Assembly: GCA_946811185.2 (NCBI GenBank) | Contig: OX328104.1 | Location: forward strand, 51,258,505 to 51,322,504 | Length of the DNA: 64,000 nucleotides | Direction: 5' to 3' | Source of the DNA: Hippopus hippopus | Lineage: Eukaryota; Mollusca; Bivalvia; Cardiida; Cardiidae | Part shown: piece after piece, positions 49,960 through 60,778 of the stretch | Position numbering within the stretch: the stretch's first letter is position 1 | Layout: every line of letters starts with the position of its first letter | Notes under the pieces: model-generated | Told to the model about the DNA's origin: nothing | The model's database searches: none | The model's input: only the letters and a program-made list of their open reading frames with translations | Translations under genes and position numbers: made by a program

Positions 49960-52900
49960 ATGGAGAATACTAATTATACTATATACACCGTACAAGGTCT
50001 AAAGAATTTAGCCAAGTCTAGAGGAATCCGAGGATACTCTAGGCTTAGAAGAGCTGAATTACTTGAGCTCTTAAGTTACCTGACACCCTTTGTTCCGGAT
50101 AACGAGTTTAGAGGACTCACAGTAAAAGATCTAAAGAATTTAGCCAAGTCTAGAGGAATTAGAGGATACTCTACGCTTAGAAGAGCTCAATTAATTGATC
50201 GCTTAATTGATCGAGGCACACCAATATTAGATTACGATATTGGTAATGTAAGTGGCCCGATATTAACCCCGACACCCTTTGTTCCCTCCCCTACAATACC
50301 TCCTCCACCTACATCCTCATTTGATGAGTTAATGAACTATTTAGATAATGTTGAAGAAATTCCAAAAAGTATTTCACCTAAGCTAAAAGCTTTAAAAGAA
50401 AGAATACGTGATTTATATAGGGCGCAAGATGAAATAGTAATTGAAGAAGGTCCATCGGCATTTAGAGGTTTCACAAGACAATATTTTATAGAAGGTAAAG
50501 GTGAGTATTCACCATCTTCTTTCTTAGAATTAGCAAAAAATGGTTTAACAAATGTTATAAGAAATAATCGCCAAACAAAAGTTAAACTCATTATGAAACG
50601 TATGATGAAACACTCTATTACTAATGAATTAAAAGATATGAATTTTGATTCTGGTTATCCATTAGTTAATTTAGAGGGTGAAGATGAAGATTAATTATAC
50701 TATGAAATGTCTCAAGAGATATTAGAGAAAATTGCAGAAAAACAGATGCAAGAAGATTATTGGTATGCTCTTTACGTAATTGATCTAAGATTACACACTG
50801 TATCATATAATCCATTAGGAGCTGGTTCTTGGTTTCCAACTCCTGAAAAGGTACGAAATACAAGAAGTGTTATTAATCCAAAAAATACAGATGATGATAT
50901 GTATTTTGTGTATTCTATTCTTATAGCTTTAAACCCAACAGATGATCACCCTGAAAGAATTGGTAGACTAGGACCTTTGTTAAACACATTAAATATGGAA
51001 GGAATTGAATATCCTGTTTCCAATCATGATAGAAATAAATTTGAGAAACAAAATCCTTCAATATTTGTATCGATACACGCGTATAGTGATTCTGTTGGTG
51101 TCTACCCACTTAGTGTAAGTAAAGAAGTTTACAAAAGAGAACATCATGTTAATCTTTTACTTTTAGAAAAACACGGAAAAAAACATTATTGTTTAATTAA
51201 GGATTTGAGTAGACTGCTATCAGAACAAATTTCTAATCATAATGGAAAAATTTATATTTGTGAAAGATGTTTAAATCATTTTCAAAAAGAAGAAACTTTA
51301 AATAACCATTTAGAGTATTGTGGTGAAAAAGATGCTGTTAGAATAGATTTACCAGAAAAGGGTTCCCAAATATCTTTTCAAAACTTTTATAAACAACAAA
51401 AACACCCTTTTACAATTTATGCAGATATGGAATCCACATTAGAAAAGAAATATGAAAAGAAAGGTAGTAGAACAAAACAAATTCATGAACATAAAATTTC
51501 CGGATATTGTTTTTACGTTAAATCACTTTATGAAAATAGATATCCTTCAAAGGTTGTTCAATATTCAGGTGAAAATGCATCAGAGAAATTCATAGAAGAT
51601 TTAGAAAATGTTATAAAGGAAATAGATAGTATACCAACAAAGAAAATGGGTTATACACTTGATGATAAAAGGAAGTTTGATAAAGCAGAAAAATGCTGGA
51701 TATGTAATGAGTCATTTACAAAACAAGATAAAAAAGTTAGAGATCATTGTCATTATACAGGAAAGTTCAGGGGAGCCGCACATAATAAATGTAATTTAAA
51801 ATATAGAAGACCGACTTTTACACCTGTGTTTTTTCATAATTTCAGTAAATATGATATTCATTTGTTTATAAAAGATTTAATGAAAACACCGGCTGAAACG
51901 AGTTGTATTCCAATAAATAAGGAAACATATATAGTGTTTCTAAGAAAATACCGATTGAATATACATGTAAAGATAAAAAGACTAAAGAGGATATAATTAA
52001 AGAGAAACACCATGAAATTAGATTTCTTGATAGTATAAAGTTTTTACAAAAATGTTTAGATGGATTAGTTAGTATATTACCAAAAGAAAATATGGTTAAT
52101 ATTTCAAGATATTTTGATGGAGAAAAGCTTGAGTTAGTTTCAAAGAAAGGAGTTTTTCCATATGAATGGTTTGATCAACTTTGCAAACTAGATGAAACAA
52201 AGATGCCACCACAAAGAGAATTTTACTCAAAACTTAGATGTAGTGGAATAGAGAAAAAAGAGTGCCAGCATGCATTAAATGTTTGGAAAACATTTGATAT
52301 GAAAACATTTAAGGATTATCATGATTTATATACTTTAACAGATGTATTACTATTAGCGGATGTCTTTGAGAATTTCAGAGATGTTTGTTTTAGTAATTAT
52401 GGATTAGACCCAGCATGGTTTTATACAGCACCTGGGTTAGCTTGGGATGCTATGTTAAAGCTTACCGAAGCAAAATTAGATTTATTAACAGACCCAGATA
52501 TGTTGCTATTTATCGAAAGAAGAGTTAGAGGTGGTATATGAACTATTTTCAAACGATTTACAAAAGCAAATAATTTATATATGAGAGATAAATTTAATCC
52601 TGAGGAATCATCAAAATATATTGCTTATTTAGACGCAAATAATCTTTATGGCTGGGCAATGTGTAAGAAACTTCCCACTGGTAATTTTAAATGGATGAAT
52701 TAGGATGAATTAGGAAATTGGAAAAATCATCCATTTATATTAGAAGTTGATTTAGAGTACCCTGAAGAATTACATGATTTACATAATGATTTCCCTTTAG
52801 CTCCTGAACGATTAAAAGTTGACAAGGTTGAAAAACTTATTCCTAATTTAAATGATAAAGATAAATATATAATACATTACGAAAATTTAAAATTATATTT

Positions 52901-53830
52901 AAATTTAGGTTTAAAGATTAAAAAGATACACAAAGGAATCAGTTTTGATGAGAGTGAGTGGTTAAAACCTTATATTGAATTAAATACTTAGCTCAGGAAA
53001 AAAGCATCGAATGACTTCGAAAAGGATTTCTTTCAGCTTATGAATAACTCAGTATTTGGTAAGACAATGGAAAATATTAGAAATAGAGTTAATATAAAAT
53101 TAGTTAGTGCCAAAAAGAAAGCAGAAAAATTAGTTGCTAAACCAAACTTTTATAATATAACAAATATTAATGAGGATTTATGTATAATTCAGATGAGAAA
53201 AACAAATCTATATTTTAATAAACCTATTTATGTTGGAATGTGTATTTTGGATTTAAGTAAACATTGATGTACAACTTCCATTACAATTATATTAAAGATA
53301 AATATGGGGAAAAGGCAAAACTTCTTTTTACTGATACAGACAGTTTAATGTATGAAATAGAAACAGAAGATTTTTATAAAGATATAAGTAATGATGTGAA
53401 AGATAACTTTGATACGAGTGATTACCCACCTGATCATCCATCAGGTATTCCAACTGGTATGAATAAGAAAGTAATTGGTATGTTTAAGGATGAAGCTTGT
53501 GGTAAGACTATTGAGGAGTTTGTTGGTCTTAGATCTAAACTATACTCTTATAAAATGTTTGATGATGGAAAGGAGAGTAAAAAATGTAAGGGTATCAAAA
53601 AACAAGTAATAAAAGATTTCATTAAACATGATCATTATAAGAAATGCTTGTTTGAAGAAAAGAATCAGTATAGAAGGATGGTAGTAATTAGGAGTTATAA
53701 TCATTAGTTGTATACAGAAGAGGTTAATAAAATAGCGTTAAGCGCGGATGACGATAAACGATATGTTTTGGAAAACAAGATTGACACATTAGCCTGGGGA
53801 CATTATAAAATTAAAAAACATGAAGAATAA
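49960..53830 (+). pseudogene. Protein-primed DNA polymerase B with N-terminal SAP-like repeats (seven lesions)
   Basis: Start after 'tatatatataaa'. Residues 9-39 and 52-82 are two near-identical SAP-like helices ('LKNLAKSRGIRGYS'). The next part continues, across TAA at 50692-50694, in the same frame into the polymerase. Landmarks: exonuclease 'FTIYADMES' (about 51412), a zinc/HNH-like 'CWICNESF...DHCHYTGKFRG' insert (about 51697-51770), 'FHNFSKYD' (about 51833), polymerase motif A 'YLDANNLYGWAM' (52625-52660), motif B 'NNSVFGKTMEN' (53043) and motif C 'FTDTDSL' (53327-53347). Lesions: TAA 50692, frameshift about 51947, TGA 52539, TAG 52701, TAG 52989, frameshift about 53258, TAG 53705. The final codons lie inside the right TIR. 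The enzyme would copy the linear genome from a protein primer; here it is certainly dead. Confidence 0.92.
49999..50189 (+). repeat. 132-bp internal duplication in the polymerase N-terminus
   Basis: About 59 bp starting at 49999 and at 50131 differ at only a few positions ('ctaaagaatttagccaagtc' in both). The SAP-like helix was duplicated recently at DNA level. Confidence 0.8.
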
Positions 53831-54435
53831 AAAATTGTATGAGCTCGCAAAAGAAAATTGGGTATCGTAGTTGATGCATACCACACAAAATATTAAAAAA
53901 ACTATTAAAATTGCTCATATAGATATATGAGCGATTTGTCTGGATTTTTTTTATTTATATATGCTTGCCTCACACCATAAACCGATTTACAAACAAAAAA
54001 AAATTAATTTAAAAAAATAATTTCCGTATAAAAATATGTACGTAGCCGCTTCGCGAAGAAACGCAGGTGATTTTTGGACTATGGTTAATTCCAATCTGCT
54101 AAGAAACTAACCTAGAATATGGTTAAACCTAGTTTCAAGCACAACATGGTTGAGACAATAACTTAACCACAGACATGGTTGAGTTTTGTTTTAAGCACAG
54201 ACATGGTTTAACAATAATTTAGGCATATTGATGGTTAAATTATTATATTTAGCATAACATGGTTGAGTTTTGTTTTAAGCAGACATGGTTATAACAATAA
54301 TTTAAGCATATTGATGGTTAAATTATTATATTAAGCATAACATGGTTAACTTAGGATCTTAGTTATGAGGTTAGAATTTAAGCATGAGGGATGGTTAAAT
54401 TGGTGACGGCCTAGAACTCTCTTTTCTTACCTACT
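53732..54435 (-). repeat. Polinton right TIR (about 704 bp)
   Basis: Inverse of 38211-38832, longer by about 82 bp because one block of 'aaccat' iterons is duplicated (within about 54180-54300). Contains the 3' end of the polymerase (53732-53830). Confidence 0.9.
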
Positions 54436-54441
54436 CGCGCA
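54436..54441. repeat. Polinton target-site duplication, right (cgcgca)
   Basis: Matches the left copy cgggca at 38205-38210 in five of six positions. Confidence 0.55.
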
Positions 54442-54625
54442 TTTGCGTAAAGGGTCATCTCGGATAATCCTGCGCAGTCCGCGCAGGCTAATCCGAGACG
54501 GAACTTTACGACTTCATTAGATTTTGTTCATCAGTAGACTTGCGCTAAACAGAAAATTACATAAAAACGGAAAGTGTCGGATTGCGCAGGCTGATCTGAG
54601 ACGACACTTGACGCAAATGTCCGAA
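54442..54625. repeat. Hairpin repeat next to the Polinton
   Basis: Arms 'atctcggataatcctgcgc' and 'gcgcaggctaatccgagac' (54457-54499), related in style to family C. A second single arm ('tgcgcaggctgatctgagac') is near 54583-54602. Confidence 0.55.
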
Positions 54626-55485
54626 TGTCTCTTTTCGTGTGTTGCAGGCCATATTTGGTTGGATTGATGAATTCAAAGAAAATCGCTCTATACCGATATA
54701 GTTTCTTGACATATCTACAAACACAAAAGCTGCAATAACGAAAGCCGAGCTTCAAAACTTTCGCCCATGACTGAGGTGAATATCTTAACAAAAGTATGCT
54801 TTCAAACAAAAATCAAAATTTTGAAATAACCAAGGGTAATAACTCAAAAATAATGAAGACAGAGTTACTAATCTTCTGCACTGCACTTGTCTTCAGTGTG
54901 ATCTAATTATCTGCATATGACGATTGAAGTCAAAAGTTTTTATATTTTGGAGGTTATGCTAGGGACAAAAATCAGATTTGTGCAATAAATAAGGGCAATA
55001 ACTCTTATAAGAGTAAAGACAGAGTTATGGATGCACAGTAGCCATGCGCTGTTCTTGTCAGCTCGCTGTCGTTGATGACCAGTTCTAGGCCGGACATGTA
55101 ACGGTTCAAACAGAGGTCTTCTGAGCCAATCGCTTTTATAGCAGATGATAACTGACAAGTAACGCATGGAAACTGACGAAACGGGTGCGAAACGGCGGTC
55201 CGCGGTAACAAAGTGATGACATTTGGGGCATAATAAAACATGACTTCTCTGTTTCACTCTCTCATTATCATCTTGTATGTCACTGTTGAGGACCATCTTG
55301 AACTGTGAGGACCTTTATCAATGCATAATTATGAGCCATGTTAGAGTTCACCCACAGTATCAAGCAGCCTTGATGGAGGCAAGGGTTGACCTGCTGTATG
55401 CCAACCTGAACAGTTTTGCCCATGAAAAGAGCGGAAGAAGGACGGAATAATCATCGCACTTTTAAGACACTTTTTAGCTCACCTG
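54626..55485. other. Unassigned stretch
   Basis: Two phrases recur in diverged form ('aagggtaataactc' near 54830 and 'aagggcaataactc' near 54988), suggesting a dispersed repeat. No gene. Confidence 0.3.
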
Positions 55486-56832
55486 AGCACAAAGTGCTCA
55501 AGGTGAGCTTTTGTGAGCTTTTGTGATCGTGCTGTGTCCGGCGTCCGTCGTCCATCGTGCGTCGTCAGCTTTTACCTTGTGTACACTTTAGTGGCCACAT
55601 TTGCAGTCCGATACTCATGAAACTTGGTCAGAATGTTTGTCCTGATGATATCTCGGACGAGTTCAAAAATGGTTCAAGTCAGGTCAAAAACTGGGTCACT
55701 AGGTCAAATCTTTGAAAGACCTTGTGTACACACTAGTGGCCATATTTTCAGTGCAATACTCAATACTCATGAAAGTTTGTCAGAATGTTTGTCTTACTGA
55801 TATCTCGGATGAGTTTGAAAATGGGTCATGTTGGGTCAAAAACTAGGTCACTGGGTCAAATCTATGAAAAACCTTGTGTACGCTCTAGAGGCCACATTTT
55901 GAGTCCAAAACTCTTGAAAGTTCTCGGACGAGTTCGAAAATGGGTCATGTCAGGTCAAAAACTCGGTCACTAGGTCAAATCTTAGAAAAACCTAGTGTAT
56001 ACTCTAGAGGCCACATTTTTAGTGCAATACTCATAAAACTCAGAATGTTTGTCTTGATGATATCTCAGACGAGTCTGAAAATAGGTTAAGTTGGGTCAAA
56101 AACTAGGTCACTAGGTCAAATTTAAGAAAAACCTTGTGTACGCTCTAGAGGGCACATTTTCAGTGAAATATTCTTGAAACTTGGTCAGAATGTTTGTCTT
56201 GATGATATCTCGGAGGGTCATGTCGGGTCAAAAACTTAAATCTTACAAAAACTTTGTGTTTCCTCTAGAGGCCATATTTTCAGTCAAATACTCATGAAAG
56301 TTGGTCAGAATGTTTGTCATAATGATATCTTGAATAAGTTTGAAAATGGGTCACATTGGGTCAAAAACTAGGTCACAGGTCAAATCTCTAAAATAGCTTG
56401 TGAAACTCTAGAGTCATCATTTTCTGTCCAATACTTATAAAAATTAGTCAGAATCTTTGTCTTGATGATCAATATGATGAAATTGAAAACGGGTCACATT
56501 GGGTAAAAACTAGGTTGCCATGTCAGATCTTGGAAAAACCTTGTGTACACTCTAGAGGCCACATTTTCTGTCCAATACTTATGAAAGGTGGTCAGAATCT
56601 TTGTTTTGATAATATCTACGATGGAAAAATGGGCTATGTTTGGCTAAAAAGTAGGTCACTGAGAGAAATTCTAGAAAAAAGCTTGTGTACAAGCTAGAGG
56701 CCAAATATTCAGTGCAATAATTATGAAAGCTTTGTAGAATGTTTGTCATAATATCTCGAAAGAGATTCAAAATGGGTCATGTTTGGTCAAAAGACTCAGG
56801 TGAGCGACTTCGGGGCCATCATGGCCCTTTTG
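55486..56832. repeat. Tandem array of about 145-bp units with inverted ends
   Basis: About nine diverged units, each with 'gtcagaatgtttgtc(tt/ct)gatgatatct', then 'gggtcaaaaactaggtcact' and 'aaccttgtgtacac(t)ctagaggcc'. It opens with 'agctcacctgagcacaaagt' and closes with 'actcaggtgagcgactt', so the outermost bases are inverted to each other ('ctcacctgag' and 'ctcaggtgag'). The open frames in it are repeat-derived. Confidence 0.75.
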
Positions 56833-58399
56833 TTTCTCAGTCACATGACCGGTACAAAGTGGTTCTTCTCGTGTTTGAAGAACAATTTTGTAATGTGCTG
56901 CACATGTACGCCGATGTCCGTGAATTGACGGCTGTTGTCCTATACATGCTCGGTAATCGTGATGTCATTATGCGTTTTACGCAAGCTATAGGCTGAACGC
57001 AAGAGCCCACAACACAAGCGTCGACAACTATTTCACAGAATAACTTTCGACCGCAATTTTCCTATCCGTGTGACGTCCGTCTGCCACAGGCTGCAAGATG
57101 TGATTGTCACTTAAAACCCCATGACCTCTTCGACTGAAAAAAAGAAAGGCAAAGAAATTAAAGAAAGCTAAATTGGTAGACAATGGTTTCAAAAAAGATA
57201 TCAGAACGTTGTGTACTTCACTGAAGCTTTAATTGAATATGGTCATCATACGGAAAACCTCCTTTATGCATATTTCGAGGCAAGAACAGTAATATTGTAT
57301 GACGTGTGGGGTAGGCTAATTTGCATGCTGCAGGGAAGATGGAATTCTTATTTACCCCTAAGTATGTCAACTGTTCGATATTGCTTGTGAAATCCATCAC
57401 TGATACCGACGCTTTGTTTACTTTCTATACTATGCACGCGCATATCTCCGTCACCTCCAAGGTCTGTTTTTACAAGGGAATCTTCGATAATAAGATTGGG
57501 CCTTATCAATTTGCTATAACTGATTTCTTTGTTTTTTTTCCCGCCTCACCTTGATGATATTTTTACCTTCTTTCAGAAAATGGGGGGAAAACGAGAGAAA
57601 TGAAGAGGGCACAAACCTTTTATCCAGAAAAGTTCGTGACTGGTAGCCTTTGTGAGGTAGACATTATACATTCTACGTGCCGTCTGATCTTTCTCTACAC
57701 TCTCCGCTGCTTATTCAGAACTTGCGGTTCTGAGAACCCAATAAAATGCCTATAAATTTAACAAAATTATATTTCTGTAATAGTTAATTCAAATTCGGCA
57801 GGATTGGACTTACATATGCGCCCCTGCAGTCGATAACATAAATTATAAGAACGCAACGAAAGAACACTGCCTTTTTCGGTATGATAAGCCAAATTTTCCA
57901 ACAATGTTGCAACCATCCGTATTACATCTTAAGTTTCCCTGTGTAATATGTATAACCTATTGGTGGGTCTAAAAATAGCGTCTTTTGACGTAAAGTATTT
58001 CATCGTTACCGTCATACAGTAGCGGTTTTAATGAAGTGCAAAGGACCCTTAAATTGTATGAGGCGAAAAGGTTATTGCTAAAAGTTATAACTTTTTTTTT
58101 TTTTCAAACTTAGAAACCCGAGTTGGATCCCCGGTGGAGGCGCTGATTGTACGGATGGTGTCCATTGCCAAGGTACTACAGAGCCAAAGCCGATGTAAAA
58201 ACAAACAAAAAAAAAAAACCATAATGGTAATGAAGTGATCACTCGCCATAAAATGACATTTTGTTGAAAGCAAAATTTAACGTTATTACAACATTTGAAA
58301 TGATACTGATGATTGTATAAAACGTCAAAATGATAATGTTATAATAGTTTTTTTGAATTGCATTTTGTCCTTTTATGCTTTTTTGTATCCCTGTACAAA
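56833..58399. other. Unassigned stretch
   Basis: No gene or family A-E copy recognised. T-run at about 58090-58104 and A-run at about 58202-58218. Confidence 0.3.
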
Positions 58400-58570
58400 A
58401 GACTAAAAGGGTGCTTAGCTCTTTACGAAAGTTTAGACCTGTCCAAATTGAAAGGATTCGCCGACATATCGAGTATGACTCCCATGAAGGGATCTGTCTT
58501 CGAAAGGGTAGAAAACATTGTTGGAAAAGGATGAAATGCTGGTTTCAAAAGGCTTCTCCATCAGGGTCGT
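58400..58570 (-). repeat. Family B MITE fragment
   Basis: 'gctctttacgaaagtttaga' followed by 'ggtagaaaacattgttggaa'. Right half missing or rearranged. Confidence 0.45.
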
Positions 58571-59010
58571 TAAAAATTGGATCACCTCAGGTTTTGCAGC
58601 CGATTCCTTTCCAAAGCTTTTTCAACAACATAAATTGCTCAAAACAATTTCTTAGTAAGTCACATTTTTTATTATTTGTTTTCAGGAGATGGCCGTTTAT
58701 CTTTGTGTGAATTATCCACATCTCACAAAAATGGTTACAAAGTAACGAAGTCTTATATGCTACTGTTGAATTGTTTCATGAGTTCAAGATGTTAATTGAA
58801 GAATAGAACAACAGTTAACGAGGCAGCAGAGGTACTAATTGATAGTCGTCACAGCTTACGCAGTTAGGCGTCTATTCAACGTCAAATAGGCACTATATAA
58901 TCTCTGATTGGCCGCTGTGTTACCCAGTCTTGCCAAGATTACTTGTACGACTTCAGGTGCGTTAAAATTATTATCGTTGTTACTATAATATACTCACTAC
59001 TTTCAGCGCG
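58571..59010. promoter_or_regulatory. Upstream region of the PH-like gene
   Basis: No MITE is seen in the last 300 bp. 'tactataatatac' at about 58979-58992 is the nearest TATA-like element, about 20 bp before the ATG. The 'ctttcag' at 59001-59007 could alternatively be a splice acceptor, in which case the gene starts further upstream. Confidence 0.3.
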
Positions 59011-59457
59011 ATGGATCCAATTTCGCCACTCATCAAAAGACCAGAAAACAACATCACGTCGACTGTTTTCGACAGAAAAGACGAGTTTACCACATTTAAA
59101 TGTGGTAAGTTATTTCTAAAGACAAGTCTTCACTCGAAAACGATGGTGAAAGTGTTTTTGAAGATCGTGCATTCGGACTTCGACGTTCAGCTACAAATAT
59201 ACTCAGATCCGAAAGAGACTGTAATGTACGGCTACATGACGCAGCTTAAATGCGCCATTCAGTCACACGGAAGCTGCAGTAGGACATTTTCGATTACTAA
59301 AAAAGGAGCGGAAGTGAGTGATACGCAGCAGTGTATCACGTTTGTTGCCAAGGATGCAGTTGACGCCAATGACTGGATCGAAGCCCTGTCCTTTAGGCCG
59401 ACCTATCTGACACCAATCTGCTCGCCATGCGTCACCAGAAAGCAAAACGATATGTAA
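59011..59457 (+). CDS. Small PH-domain-like protein (probable host gene)
   Basis: 148 aa, intact, G+C and codon use unlike the A+T-rich repeats around it. From about residue 30 to 127 the order of segments fits a pleckstrin-homology fold: 'GKLFLKTSL', 'VQLQIYSDPKETV', 'RTFSITKKG', 'CITFVAKDA', then an amphipathic helix with the conserved tryptophan ('ANDWIEAL', W122). PH domains bind phosphoinositides or proteins at membranes; no partner can be named. No signal peptide or membrane segment. It could be a single-exon gene or the last exon of a longer one because a 'ctttcag' acceptor-like site lies 4 bp upstream of the ATG. It is the only credible host gene I see. Confidence 0.6.
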   Translation: MDPISPLIKRPENNITSTVFDRKDEFTTFKCGKLFLKTSLHSKTMVKVFLKIVHSDFDVQLQIYSDPKETVMYGYMTQLKCAIQSHGSCSRTFSITKKGAEVSDTQQCITFVAKDAVDANDWIEALSFRPTYLTPICSPCVTRKQNDM

Positions 59458-59586
59458 TCTTGATAGCCGTTTGAAATATCGACAGACTTCAAAAAGATCG
59501 TGAGGTATTTACTGTCTCGTGGAGGATCTATGACAACAAACAACTACAATATATATTATACAGAGCTATTACAATGTGTCTCGTTA

Positions 59587-59723
59587 CACACACAGAAAAC
59601 AGTTGTTACACACACAGAAAACAGAGTTGTTACATACACAGAAAACAGAGTTGTTACACACACAGAAAACAGAGTTGTTACACACACTGAAAACAGAGTT
59701 GTTACACACACAGAAAACAGAGT
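59587..59723 (+). repeat. 24-bp minisatellite downstream of the PH-like gene
   Basis: Unit 'acacacacagaaaacagagttgtt' in spirit (24 bp, read as acacacaca, gaaaacag, agttgtt), about six copies with few changes. The first copy lacks two bases. The open frame through it encodes an eight-residue repeat and is not credible as a gene. Confidence 0.85.
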
Positions 59724-59986
59724 GCTAGCAGGCGACATACAATGTACACATACTGTCCAAGAACTTCCTTCGATTCGTATCTAGAACTGTGAAAATGTGA
59801 AAATAACTGCGGCAGAACTAGATTAAGCACATTTAGATTTGTAAGTAAATAGTCATTCGAGGTCTGTTTTCATCAACCACACTAACTTACATTCTGCTTC
59901 TAAATGTAGAATGTAAAACTACTATAAAACACGTGGTTTTATACATGCTTTCATTCTTTTTTCGATAAATTTTCTATCAAACCATT

Positions 59987-60195
59987 TAACGGGGCTTTAC
60001 GCTCTTCACCAGATAACAAGACTCGAGACTTGTCCAATACAAAACATTTGTAGACGACCGAATAAATGTGACTAAGATTAAAAGTTTGTCTTTCACAAGG
60101 TAGAAAACATTGTGCGAAAAAGAGAAAATGCTGATTATCAGCATTTTCTCTTTTTCCAACAATGTTTTAAAAATCCTCCTTTCTAGGGTCAAATG
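59987..60195 (-). repeat. Family B MITE, reverse
   Basis: 'cgctcttcaccagataacaa' near one end; hairpin at about 60102-60168 with arms 'aaaacattgtgcgaaaaaga' and complement. Confidence 0.55.
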
Positions 60196-60577
60196 AGTTG
60201 AGCGAGAAAGGTCATCACTATCATTGCCCTATGGCCTTCGATCCCCGGTATCATTCACAGATGGAGGCGAGGGATCCAAACCAGACGGCTTTTGACGCGG
60301 TCGGTGCCACAAGCGATCCTGTTTTAAGGATCAATGTTGTTTTTATCATTATTATTATCATCATCATTTCAATTATCTAAATGTAGCGAGACTGTTGCCA
60401 ATCTAAAGGTAATTTTCTTCGATTTCTTTACTTCCCGCAGGCGATCTTTTTCGTCTTGTAGCAGAATACTGTTGAAAACATCGTGGTCAAATGAGACTGC
60501 AATGTTTTCAAATATACATTCGTGCACAATGCATCGCTTCATGTTCATTATCTGTATTTTACATCGGTATTTGCCGG

Positions 60578-60778
60578 TCATCATGTAATTATGGATACAT
60601 AAAATCAATTTTGTCTAACAACTCCCTGAATCATGATTTAGACTGGTCCTTTGACATACAGAAAATTGACCAGTAGCGGAAAGTTTCGACCCAGGTCAGC
60701 CTGTGCGGACTGCGCAGGCTAACCTGGGTCGATACTTTTTGCAGGTACATTAAGCCCCCTATTCACAGAGAGTGGCTC
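60578..60778 (-). repeat. Family C repeat, left end missing
   Basis: Central hairpin at 60691-60728 ('aggtcagcctgtgc' and 'gcgcaggctaacct'); right end 'ttcacagagagtggctc'. Confidence 0.6.

Larger units (their letters stand above)
38211..54435. mobile_element. Polinton/Maverick (adintovirus-like), 16.2 kb, complete with TIRs
   Basis: Bounded by long TIRs starting AGTAGATAAG and ending CTTACCTACT, inside a 6-bp target duplication. It contains the hallmark set: retroviral-type integrase with chromodomain, protein-primed DNA polymerase B, FtsK/HerA packaging ATPase, adenain-like protease, penton and double-jelly-roll capsid, plus minor virion proteins. The gene layout is a leftward block (39463-41999, and 41996-42493) and a rightward block (42528-53830), divergent at 42494-42527, plus one rightward gene at the left end. 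Visibly more A+T-rich than the flanks. Polymerase, integrase, capsid and one membrane-protein gene carry stops or frameshifts. It is an endogenised, decaying copy of a virus-like transposon. Confidence 0.95.

Noticed and set aside
49960..50694. Separate SAP-domain gene before the polymerase
   Set aside because: The next open part is in the same frame only 12 bp later and its start resembles the continuation of the polymerase N-terminus, so a nonsense change is more likely.
49960..53830. Alternative genetic code or readthrough explaining the polymerase stops
   Set aside because: TAA, TAG and TGA all occur as premature stops and frameshifts are present too; the rest of the element ends genes normally. 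Decay is simpler.
55785..56697. Several ORFs of about 60 codons
   Set aside because: They are repeat units of the 145-bp tandem array read in frame.
59587..59723. CRISPR-like array of 24-bp repeats
   Set aside because: Units are contiguous without spacers and the setting is eukaryotic; it is a minisatellite.
59500..59784. ORF of 94 codons with an eight-residue repeat
   Set aside because: Entirely explained by the 24-bp minisatellite.
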